A stretch of 8,986 nt of DNA from Spirochaetaceae bacterium (GTDB taxonomy: Bacteria > Spirochaetota > Spirochaetia > Treponematales > Treponemataceae), in the NCBI GenBank assembly GCA_031272345.1, contig JAISTZ010000168.1:1-8986 (forward strand), in the 5' to 3' direction. The translations under genes were made by a program, and so were the position numbers. Below the pieces are notes generated by a model. It was not told the DNA's origin. It did not search any database and saw only the letters and a program-made list of their open reading frames with translations. Of the stretch, positions 1 to 8,000 are shown one piece after another (the stretch's first letter is position 1; each line of letters starts with the position of its first letter).

Positions 1-333
1 GCCGGGGTGGCCATCCCCATCTTCCAGGGGGCCGAGTTTGAGACCGCCCCCTACGACCTCGCCCGGACACCCCTCTGGCTGGACGCCGCGGTGGACCGGA
101 TGAAGCAGGTGTTCCTCCTCGACCTGGAGGCCGCGGTGCTTGAGGAACAGCGGCAGGCCCTGGATCACGAGCTGCGGATAACGACCCAGCGGGTGAATCT
201 CTTTGAAAAGGTCAAGATCCCCGAAACCAAAGGGAACATCAAGAAGATACAGGTCTACCTGGGGGATCAGCAGACCTCCGCGGTGGTACGCGGCAAAATC
301 GCCAAACAGGCGCTGGTGAGGGCAGTATCATGA
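1..333 (+). CDS. atpD: V-type ATP synthase subunit D, C-terminal part (5' end outside window)
   Basis: Subunit D is the central-stalk rotor shaft of V/A-type ATPases, a long two-helix coiled coil inside the A3B3 catalytic head that links it to the membrane rotor. The frame is open from base 1, so the start lies upstream; about 110 of the usual ~200-210 residues are present. The family signature near the C-terminus is clear: a QRVNLFEKVKIP segment followed by ENIKKI-like and YLGDQQTSAVVRGKIAK stretches, typical of bacterial NtpD/AtpD. The stop TGA (331-333) overlaps the next ATG (330-332) in an ATGA arrangement, the usual translational coupling to subunit I in spirochaete V-ATPase operons. The next frame does begin as subunit I, so the normal operon order is intact up to that point. 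The gene itself shows no damage in the visible part. Confidence 0.93.
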   Translation, partial: AGVAIPIFQGAEFETAPYDLARTPLWLDAAVDRMKQVFLLDLEAAVLEEQRQALDHELRITTQRVNLFEKVKIPETKGNIKKIQVYLGDQQTSAVVRGKIAKQALVRAVS

Positions 334-1196
334 TTGTAAAGATGAAGAAAGTATCCCTCATAGTGATGGACAAGGAGCGGGAAGAGGCGCTCAGGAAGCT
401 CCGGGAGGCCGGGGTCGTCCACCTGGAACGGAAAAACGCGGCTTCAGACACGCCGACGAAGCTCATGGAACAGAAGGGACGGACGGACGCCGCCCTGGGG
501 AGCCAGGTGCGCCTGGGGAACGTCCGCTTCACCGTAATCGGCATCCTGGACAAGAAGGGGGCCGACGCCATGGGGAACGACCAGGACGACATGATCCTCG
601 TGCCCCTGGACACCTACCTCACCCGGCTCAGCAACAGCCGGAACATCAGCAACATCATGATGAGCGTGGTGAGCCAGGACTACATGGAGGCCGCCCAGAA
701 GGAGGCGGAGCTGATTCTCAAGGAAGCTCACGGCCTGGACGCCTCGGACACGGCGGACTTCGAGATAATGAACAGCGCCGAGATGATCGAGATGGCCTCG
801 GAGACCTCCCGCACCCTCACTACGCTGCTGGCGGCGATCGCCGGGGTGTCCCTCCTGGTGGGGGGCATCGGCATCATGAACATCATGCTCGTGTCCGTCA
901 CGGAGCGCACCAGGGAAATCGGCATCCGCATGTCCGTGGGGGCCCGGAAGCGGGACATCCTCTTCCAGTTCCTCTCGGAGTCAATCATCCTGAGCCTCCT
1001 GGGGGGGGTGATCGGAATCGGCCTGGCCTTCGCCGTGTGCCGCATCCTTGGGGTGATGGGAATCCCCACGGCAATCAACCCGCTGATCGTGGCCGCGGCG
1101 GCCCTGTTCGCGGCCCTGGTGGGGGTGTTCTTCGGGTTCTATCCGGCAAGAAAAGCCGCTGGGCTCTATCCCATAGACGCCCTGCGATATGAATAG
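330..1196 (+). CDS. Chimeric ORF: V-ATPase subunit I N-terminus fused to MacB/FtsX-type ABC permease C-terminus
   Basis: This 288-residue frame has two unrelated halves. Residues 1 to ~56 match the start of V-type ATPase subunit I: MIVKMKKVSLIVMDKE, then a REAGVVHLE motif. From about residue 57 it reads as a MacB_PCD/FtsX permease: the RLGNVRFTVIGIL periplasmic strand, a hydrophobic segment at ~163-190 containing GGIGIMNIMLVSV, the conserved cytoplasmic coupling loop ERTREIGIRMSVGARKRDI (~192-210), transmembrane segments at ~214-240 and ~251-272, and the terminal PARKAAGLYPIDALRYE. A normal subunit I is ~600+ residues with a multi-helix membrane domain, and a MacB-type permease is ~400 residues with four membrane helices. 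Here the rest of subunit I and the first helix plus about half of the permease's periplasmic domain are gone. Neither half should work in its original role. It is either a real deletion fusion or an assembly join. The ATG at 330 overlaps the subunit D stop. Confidence 0.85.
   Translation: MIVKMKKVSLIVMDKEREEALRKLREAGVVHLERKNAASDTPTKLMEQKGRTDAALGSQVRLGNVRFTVIGILDKKGADAMGNDQDDMILVPLDTYLTRLSNSRNISNIMMSVVSQDYMEAAQKEAELILKEAHGLDASDTADFEIMNSAEMIEMASETSRTLTTLLAAIAGVSLLVGGIGIMNIMLVSVTERTREIGIRMSVGARKRDILFQFLSESIILSLLGGVIGIGLAFAVCRILGVMGIPTAINPLIVAAAALFAALVGVFFGFYPARKAAGLYPIDALRYE
489..504 (+). other. Fusion junction between V-ATPase subunit I and MacB-type permease
   Basis: Family resemblance changes abruptly here. 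Residues up to about A55-L56 fit subunit I and residues from about G57 fit the MacB periplasmic domain. The bases at the switch include CCCTGGGG (493-500), an Ala-Leu-Gly coding word that recurs in the window (for example near 1567, 2725 and 3747). Short-homology recombination or an assembler joining repeats at this word would both be plausible. The exact base cannot be fixed without the two parental genes. Confidence 0.6.
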
Positions 1197-1205
1197 GAGG
1201 GAAAG

Positions 1206-2531
1206 ATGAAGAGGTTTTTGCTTTTAACAGTGATATGCGCGGCGGCGGCGCTGTGTTCCGCCCAGGAGAAGCTCACCCTGGAGAAGGCGAGGGACCTGGG
1301 GGTGGCGGCGTCACGGGAACTGGCGGCATACCGGCTCAAAGATGCGGACAACGTCCTCACCGAGAAGACCCAGTTCTACACCATGCTGCCCTCCCCATCC
1401 CTGGGCGCGTCCGCTTCGATGACGGTGTTCGGGGAGAACGTCAAGGTGACGGACACCCTCTCGGCGGGACTCAGCGCCGGGGTCTCCCAGACGGTCTACG
1501 ACGGGGGGAAGTACGCTGTCCAGAGGGCCATCAACAGAATCACCTCAGAATCAACCCGGGCGGACGCCCTGGGGCAGTTCTACACGGTCCTGGGCAGCGT
1601 GGATGCGGCCTACTACGACGTGCTCAAGGCCCGGGCGAGCCTGGACGCGGCGGAGACCAGCCTGGAATCCGCTGCCCTGGCCCTGTCCATCGCGGAGATA
1701 CGCCGTGAAAGCGGCATCATCAACCAGGGGGACTACCTCAAGGCCCTGGCGGACAAGGAGAGCGGGGAAACGGGCCGGATCCAGGCCCGGCGCGCCCTCA
1801 CCCTGGCGGAGACGAAGCTCTGTTCCGTCACGGCGCTTCCGTCCCCGCCGGAGATAGAGGAAGTGGACTTTACGGGCTACGAGGAGCTGATTCAAACCCT
1901 GGCGGCCCTGGACACGTCCGGGCTGGATTCCCTCTACGGCAAGCTATGGCAGGCCGCTTCGGGAAAGAATCCCGCCTTCCTCAAGGCCGGCCTCAATTCC
2001 CAACAGGCTGCGCAGAATGTCACCCTGGCAAAGAAGGAGTACGCGCCTACCCTGAGCGCGTCCTTTTCCACGGGGCTTTCCTGGTCCTCCCCGGATGGTT
2101 TCAGCCTTTCCAGCGGCAGGGTGTCCCTGAGCGGTAAAATCCCCCTGGATTACTGGGTCACCGCGGCGAATGTGCAGAAAAAGAAGAACGCCCAGGGGGA
2201 GGCGGCCCTGTCGTACCGGAGCGCGGAAGAGACCCTCGCCGTGGATGTGCAGACCGCCCTGCTCGACGCGGCCTACCAGGCGGCGGCGGCCCTGTCGGCC
2301 AGGCGGGCCTGGGAGTACAACAACCGCCACTATGAGCAAACCCTGGAGCTCTACCGCCTGGGGCAGAATTCCGTGAAGGAACTCTCCGACGCGGCGGTGT
2401 CCTACAATTCGAGCGCCACCTCCCTGATCAACGCCCGGTACGGGTTCCTGCAAACCCTGTCCACCATACGGGGGCTTTGCTGCTTCGAGGGTGACGGGGA
2501 ATTCATTGCCCTGGTTTTGGGAGGGGACTGA
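1206..2531 (+). CDS. TolC-family outer membrane factor (first of two)
   Basis: The product is a 441-residue outer-membrane efflux protein (OEP family), expected to trimerise into a beta-barrel with a long periplasmic alpha-helical tunnel that lets a transporter-adaptor complex export across the outer membrane. The N-terminus is a clean Sec signal peptide (MKRFLLLTVICAAAALCSA, cleavage probably after Ala19). LTLEKARDLGVAAS (~23-36) is the usual first OEP helix, SQTVYDGGKY (~94-103) is the characteristic strand turn, and YRLGQNSVKELSDA (~382-396) is the second-repeat counterpart, followed by long Ala-rich helices. The start is supported by AGGAGG at 1195-1200, five bases before ATG. The preceding stop (1194-1196) overlaps that Shine-Dalgarno. 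Its place right behind MacB permease sequence suggests it originally partnered the ABC exporter, which is inference. Substrate is unknown. Confidence 0.9.
   Translation: MKRFLLLTVICAAAALCSAQEKLTLEKARDLGVAASRELAAYRLKDADNVLTEKTQFYTMLPSPSLGASASMTVFGENVKVTDTLSAGLSAGVSQTVYDGGKYAVQRAINRITSESTRADALGQFYTVLGSVDAAYYDVLKARASLDAAETSLESAALALSIAEIRRESGIINQGDYLKALADKESGETGRIQARRALTLAETKLCSVTALPSPPEIEEVDFTGYEELIQTLAALDTSGLDSLYGKLWQAASGKNPAFLKAGLNSQQAAQNVTLAKKEYAPTLSASFSTGLSWSSPDGFSLSSGRVSLSGKIPLDYWVTAANVQKKKNAQGEAALSYRSAEETLAVDVQTALLDAAYQAAAALSARRAWEYNNRHYEQTLELYRLGQNSVKELSDAAVSYNSSATSLINARYGFLQTLSTIRGLCCFEGDGEFIALVLGGD
2519..2526 (+). promoter_or_regulatory. Shine-Dalgarno for the second outer membrane factor
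   Basis: GGGAGGGG lies inside the 3' end of the first outer-membrane-factor gene. Its GGAGG core (2520-2524) ends six bases before ATG 2531. It favours the 2531 start over the downstream in-frame ATGs at 2585 (no visible ribosome site) and 2612 (weak AAAGG), although the 2612 start would give a more ordinary signal-peptide n-region. Confidence 0.55.
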
Positions 2532-4006
2532 TGAACCTGCGAGGAAAAACTGTCCCTGGGTTTTTCGGGATGCCCTTAACAAATATGAAGAAAAAAGTTA
2601 TTGTAAAGGCCATGAAAACCCCTGTGCCCCCCCGCCGTCTTCTTCTATTGATAATGACCGCGCTCCTCTGCGCCGCGGCTCCGGGGGCGGAAGATTTTTC
2701 CCTGGAACAGGCCCTGGAGCTTGCCCTGGGGAACAATGCGGACCTGGCCGCAAAAAAGGTCGCCCTGGAGCAGGCCCGGCGGGAAGCGGCCTTTTCCTGG
2801 AACGCCCTTTGGCCGAATCTCAGCCTTACCGGGGGAATCAGCAACACCCATCCCATCGACCCGGCCGGGGACGGGACCACCTCATGGAGCGCGGGAATCG
2901 GAACCGCTTCAACGGACCCGATCACGTTTTCCTTCGCCGCGTCCGACATCTGGTCCGCTTCGGTCGGGGTGAATGTAAAGCCCATAGCGGCGGTTCCGGT
3001 GCAGATGCGCCTGGCGGCGGTGAAGCTCCTTTCCGAGGGGGAAACCTACCTGGAAGCCGAGCGGGCCCTCATAACCGAGGTGTCCACGGGTTTTTTCAAG
3101 CTCCTCGCGGACAGGGAGAACATCGAAATCCTCCGGGCCGCCCTGGCCCTGTCGAAGCGGCAATATGAAGAAACCATGCAGAAATACAACCGGGGCCTGG
3201 CGAGCGAGCTTGATCTTCTGAACGCCGAGTACGATTACCAGACAGCGGGTCCGGAATTGGACGACGCGGTCAAGGCCTACGATGCGTCCCTGGCGTCCTT
3301 CCTGCTCGTCCTGGGGCTCGAGGGTGACGCGGACAGGACCCCCGCCGGGGACATCGTCACCCGCCTGGTAAAGCTGCCCCCCCGGGCCGAACTGGCGGCC
3401 CTCTACACGGGGAACCGCGGGGACGTAAAGCGGGCCGATCTGGCTGTCCGGTCGTCGGAGCTGGGCGCCCTTTCGGCGAAGCTCCAGGCCAAGGCCCCCA
3501 CCATCGGCCTGTCGGAGTCCTTCGCCCTGTCCCCGGGCCCGGCGGCCACAGGGGCTGCGGCCGGGGCGGACCCCGTCTCCAAGGGGGTGTTCTCCCTGTC
3601 CGTGTCCATCCCCGTCACCCCCTGGCTTCCCTTTTCGTCCCCGGCCCTGTCCCTCAAAGCCGCAGACGAAACCACCGCCCTGGCGGAGCGCTCCCTGGAA
3701 ACCACGAGGAAGCAGGCCGCCCTGGACATTCAGAAAAAAGCCGACGCCCTGGGGCAGGCCGCCGGGAAGATACACAGCGCCAGGATGAACCACACCATAG
3801 CCGCCAGGGCCCACGAGCTCTCCCAACAGGGGTACGAAGCGGGCCTGGTGAGCCAGACCGACCTGCTTTCCGCCAGGCAGCGCATGGTCAGCGCCAGGCA
3901 GGCGGTCCTTCAGGCGGAAATCGCCTACATCAGCGCGGTCTATGACCTCGCGGGCGCCCTGGGTCTCAGGGTGGAACAAATCTACGACTTATATGGAGAG
4001 GCCTGA
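2531..4006 (+). CDS. TolC-family outer membrane factor (second of two)
   Basis: The product is a 491-residue OEP-family outer-membrane channel, most likely the exit duct for the adaptor and RND permease that follow. The hydrophobic signal core is LLLLIMTALLCAAA at ~37-50, with probable cleavage after APGA (~54). The first OEP helix is FSLEQALELALGNNADLAA. Repeat-type motifs YNRGLASELDLLNAEYDYQ and YEAGLVSQTDLLSARQ mark the paired helical hairpins, and long Ala/Gln-rich helices fill the rest. Starting at 2531 leaves an unusually long ~27-residue stretch ahead of Met28. The strong Shine-Dalgarno and the TGATG overlap with the previous gene support 2531, while a start at 2612 would give a typical signal peptide. 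The two OMFs are clearly different proteins, not recent duplicates. T. pallidum also carries several TolC-like genes in a row, so tandem OMFs are not unknown in spirochaetes. Confidence 0.9.
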   Translation: MNLRGKTVPGFFGMPLTNMKKKVIVKAMKTPVPPRRLLLLIMTALLCAAAPGAEDFSLEQALELALGNNADLAAKKVALEQARREAAFSWNALWPNLSLTGGISNTHPIDPAGDGTTSWSAGIGTASTDPITFSFAASDIWSASVGVNVKPIAAVPVQMRLAAVKLLSEGETYLEAERALITEVSTGFFKLLADRENIEILRAALALSKRQYEETMQKYNRGLASELDLLNAEYDYQTAGPELDDAVKAYDASLASFLLVLGLEGDADRTPAGDIVTRLVKLPPRAELAALYTGNRGDVKRADLAVRSSELGALSAKLQAKAPTIGLSESFALSPGPAATGAAAGADPVSKGVFSLSVSIPVTPWLPFSSPALSLKAADETTALAERSLETTRKQAALDIQKKADALGQAAGKIHSARMNHTIAARAHELSQQGYEAGLVSQTDLLSARQRMVSARQAVLQAEIAYISAVYDLAGALGLRVEQIYDLYGEA

Positions 4007-5034
4007 TGGCAAACACTAGGGCAGACATTGCGGCAAAGATCATCGTCATAGCGCTGATAGCGCTTTTTCTGGGGCTCACGGCCTTCAACATGTTCACCGG
4101 GAAATCCGCTGCAAGCGCGGGTTCTCCCCCCCAGGGTGGGCCGCCGGGTCAGTCTCCGCCTCCGGGGGGGGGGGGCGCTTCCGGGGGCGGCCAGCCGCAG
4201 AGGGGCCAGGCAAGCGGCCAGGCCGGTGCCCCCAGGGGAAGCTCCGCGATCACCGTGTCGGTCAGGCGGATGGAGCGGGGAACGATCCGGCAGATAGTGC
4301 GCCTGAACGGTGACGTCACCAGCCGCACGGAAGTAGCTATTTTCCCGGATACCTCGGGCAAGATCTCCCGGCTCCTCAAGGGGGTGGGGGACACGGTCGC
4401 CAGGGGGGAGACCATCGGCTACGTGGACCCCTCCCGGGCCGGGTCGGCCTTTGTGGAAAATCCCGTCGTCGCCGCGGTGAGCGGCACCATCATCACCCTG
4501 CCCGTGTCCCAGGGGGAAACCGTGGGCACGTCCACCCGGATAGCCACCATCGGGTCCCTGGGGAACCTTAAAATCACGATATACGTGGCTGAAAAATACA
4601 GCGCCTACCTCAGCCGGGGGCTTCAGGCGGTGGTCACCTTTCCCGCGGCCCCGGAGGAGCAGTTCACCGCCAGGGTGACGGCGGTGAGTCCCGTGGTGAA
4701 CAGCGCGAACCGCACGATCGAGACCGACCTGGTGCTGGAAAAGAACGACCCCCGGATTAAGCCCGGCATGTTCGCCAACGTGGACCTGGTGATCCGGGAG
4801 AAGAAGGACACCTTCGTGCTCCCCAAGGGGGCGGTCAAGAATTACAACGACGAGCAGGTGGTCTACCTGGTGGACGGGGACTCCTCGGCCCGGCGGGTAA
4901 AGGTCACCACGGGGCTGTCGAACGACTCGGAGGTGGAGATTCTCAGCGGCCTCTCCGAAGGGGACCGGGTGATCACCGCCGGGGCCGTAACCGACGGGTC
5001 GGCCGTGCGCATCGCGGCGGGGGCTTTTGAATGA
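4006..5034 (+). CDS. RND efflux periplasmic adaptor (membrane fusion protein), hairpin-less
   Basis: The product is a 342-residue adaptor that should join the RND permease to a TolC-type channel. In order: a single N-terminal membrane anchor (~11-28); a Gly/Pro/Gln/Ser-rich linker (~32-80); the two halves of the lipoyl-like domain (~112-141, with GKISRLLKGVGDTVARGETIGYV, and ~152-184, with SGTIITLPVSQGETVG); a beta-barrel domain (~186-266, ending in DPRIKPGMFANVDLVI); and a membrane-proximal domain (~267-342, with LSEGDRVITAG). Only about ten residues separate the lipoyl halves, so the usual alpha-helical hairpin that docks on TolC is absent. Borrelia BesA is a known adaptor of this kind. The ATG overlaps the previous stop as TGATG, with GGAGAGG at 3995-4001 as ribosome site. 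A 12-G tract in the linker region is listed separately. Substrate cannot be read from sequence. Confidence 0.9.
   Translation: MANTRADIAAKIIVIALIALFLGLTAFNMFTGKSAASAGSPPQGGPPGQSPPPGGGGASGGGQPQRGQASGQAGAPRGSSAITVSVRRMERGTIRQIVRLNGDVTSRTEVAIFPDTSGKISRLLKGVGDTVARGETIGYVDPSRAGSAFVENPVVAAVSGTIITLPVSQGETVGTSTRIATIGSLGNLKITIYVAEKYSAYLSRGLQAVVTFPAAPEEQFTARVTAVSPVVNSANRTIETDLVLEKNDPRIKPGMFANVDLVIREKKDTFVLPKGAVKNYNDEQVVYLVDGDSSARRVKVTTGLSNDSEVEILSGLSEGDRVITAGAVTDGSAVRIAAGAFE
4164..4175 (+). repeat. Poly-G(12) homopolymer tract inside the adaptor gene
   Basis: Twelve consecutive G bases encode the end of Pro53 and Gly54-Gly57 in the adaptor's linker. It is the longest homopolymer I see in the window; the next are 7-8 bases. 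Loss of one G would bring in a TAG at 4295-4297 and gain of one a TGA at 4311-4313, so either slip would leave only the membrane anchor, the linker and a short out-of-frame tail. Tracts of this kind are contingency loci in T. pallidum; that this one varies is inference. Confidence 0.85.
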
Positions 5035-8000
5035 CCGTATCAGAACTTTCCGTAAAAAACCCGTCACCATCACCATGGTCTACGTGGCGGTCATCGTGAT
5101 CGCGGTGGTGTTCCTGCCCCGGCTGGGAATCGCCCTGAACCCGGACGTCACGATCCCCTACATCTCCGTGAACACCCAGTATACCAACGTGGGGCCCGAG
5201 GAAATCGACAACACGGTCACCAAGGTGCTCCTGAACCAGCTCCAGCGGGTCTCCGATCTGGACAGCGTCACCTCCATTTCCATGGCGGGCCGCAGCTTTA
5301 TCCGCCTGGGCTTCGGGTACGACAAGGACCTGGACGAGGCGGTGAACGACATCAACACGGCCATCACCCGGGCCCTCAATTCCCTGCCCGACGACTGCGG
5401 ATCCCCGTCGATTATGAAGTTCGACATGAACAGCCGCCCGATCATGCGCCTGGCCGTAATCGGGGACATGAACCTGGACGACCTGCGGGACCTGGCCGAA
5501 GACACGGTTGCCCCGCGGCTTGAGCGGGTGGCCGGGGTGGCCTCCGCGGACGTGAACGGCGGCGCGGTGCTGCAAGTGCGGGTCGACGTGAGCAACAACC
5601 GGCTGGAGGCCTACGGCCTCACCCTTCCGGCAATCACGAGCGCCCTCGAGGCCCGGAACGTGCAGATCTCCAACGGCACCATAACCCAGGACACGGTGGA
5701 CTACGAGATAATCACCGACGAGTATTTCAAGTCCCTGGACGACATCAGGAACACGGTGCTCAAGACCGCCGGGGGCGCGTCGATCCGCCTGGACGACATC
5801 GCCGAGGTCTACGAGAAGAGTGAGATGACCCGGGGCCGGGTCTACATCAACGGAGTGCCCGGAGTCTACATCAGCGTGTCCAACGAGTCCGGCACGAACC
5901 CCTCGGCCATATCCAAGGGGGTGAACGCGATCCTGGAGGAAATCGACGAGAGCCTCCCCAGGGGAGTCACCGTGTCGGTCCTGAGCGACGACACCTCCAT
6001 GATCGACGCCACCATGCGGGAGGTCTACTCCTCCGGGATTCAGGGGGCCCTCCTGGCGATGCTCATCATCTTCATCTTCCTGCGGAACATCAAGAGCTCC
6101 ATCATAATCGGCATGTCCATACCGATTTCCGTGCTGATCACGCTGATGGTGATGTCCATCCTGGACCTCACGGTGAACATGATGACCATGGCCGGGCTGA
6201 TTCTGGCGATGGGCATGACCGTGGACTCCTCCATCGTGATTCTGGAGAACATCAACAAGCGGCGGGCCTGGGGGGAACAGAGCGCGGTGGCGGCGATTCT
6301 CGGAAGCCGGAACATGCTCCTGGCGATCATGGCTTCGACCCTCACGACGATTTGCGTGTTCCTGCCCATCATGATTTACCGGGCCCAGCTCGAAATGTTC
6401 GGCCAGCTCTTCCAGGAATTCATCATCACCGTGGTCACGAGCCTCATCGTGTCCCTGGTTGTGGCGGTCACCCTGGTGCCGGCCCTGGCGGGGAGCATCC
6501 TCCGGCTGGAGACGCGCACCCAGAGGCCCCTCAAAAACCGCTTCCTCAAGGGGATTGACGACAGTTTTGCCAGGGCCTTCGTCAACCTGGAAAACGGCTA
6601 CGCCAGGGCCTTGCAGCTCTGCCTCCGCAACCGGCTCCTCATCCTGGCCCTGGTGTCCGCCATGACCGTGTTCTGCCTGCACCAGTTCACCCGCATGGGC
6701 ATGAACCTGAGCCCCCAGGGCCGGGCGGACGACCAGATCAACGTCACCATCACCCTGCCCATCGGCACGAACACCGACGAGGTGCGCCGCTATCTCTTCG
6801 ATTTCCAGGAAATCATCCAAAAGGAGATTCCCAGGGAGGCCTACAAGACCATCGTGCTCAACACGGGCACCAGCAATTCCGGCACGATTCAGATAAACCT
6901 GCCCAAGCTGTCGGCCCAGAAACTCAAGGCCGCGGAAATCCAGAGCCGCCTCCTGCCCTACGTGAACCAATGGAGCGACGTGCGCATCTCTTTCAGCATG
7001 GGCAGGGGCTTCGGGGGCTCCTCCAGCGCCATAGACGTGGAGCTGATCTCCGACGATGTGGAGAGCGCCACCAGGGTGGCGAACGACATAGTGGCCCTCT
7101 TCAAGACCATGCCCTTCCTCGCGGACCCCGCCACGGACCTGGACAACGGCTCCCCCAGGTACGAAATCACCATCGACACCGACGAGGCGGCCCTCGCGGG
7201 GGTGAGCGTGAGCACGATTTCGTCGATCCTCCGCACGGCCATCACGGGCACAACCGCCACGGTCTTCCACACCGGCGGGGACGACGTGGACGTCATCGTC
7301 GCCTTGAATGAGGACACCCTCACGGACCCGGCGGTTCTGGGGGCGATTCCCGTGCAGACCAACAACGGGCTCATGTCCCTGGACAACTTCATCCGGTACA
7401 AGGCCGGGGTGTCCCCCCAGCGGATTCAGCGGGAGGAGGGGGTCCGGGTGAACCACGTTACGGCAAAGATGGCGGACGACACGAAGCTCGCGGTCACCGA
7501 GGCCCAGGCCCTGGTGGAGGAGGCCGTCGCCGCAAATATCGTGCTCCCGGAAACCGTAAAGATCGACTACGCCGGGGAGGCCCAGGACGTGGGCCGCTTC
7601 GGGGGCATCCTGGGGTTCGTGATTCTCCTGGCTATCTTCCTGGTCTTCGCGGTCATGGCGGCCCAGTTCGAGTCCCTGGTGGACCCCTTCATCATCTTCG
7701 CGTCGATCCCCCTGCTGGCGATCGGCGTGTTCGGGGTTTACAGGCTCACGGGGCAAACCCTGAACCTCTTCTCCCTTGTGGGGGTGGTGTCCCTGGTGGG
7801 CATCGTCGTGAACAACGGGATCGTCCTGGTGGACTTCACGAACCAGCTCGTCTCCCAGAAGATGCCCGTGCTCGAAGCCTGCGCCGAGGCCGGGCGGAAC
7901 CGCTTGCAGCCCATCCTGATGACCACCTTGACCACGGTGCTCGGCCTGGTGCCCATCGCGTTCTTCCCCGGGGAGGGGGCCGCCATGATGCAGCCGATAT

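Noticed and set aside
1001..1008. G8 run in the permease part of the fusion ORF as a second slippage site
   Set aside because: It encodes conserved Leu-Gly-Gly-Val in a membrane helix of a gene that is already broken, and 8 bases is not exceptional at this GC content.
2909..3979. Long minus-strand open frame opposite the second outer membrane factor
   Set aside because: It is a composition shadow with Gly/Arg/Gln-rich sequence and no domain, and it lies wholly over a clear TolC-family gene.
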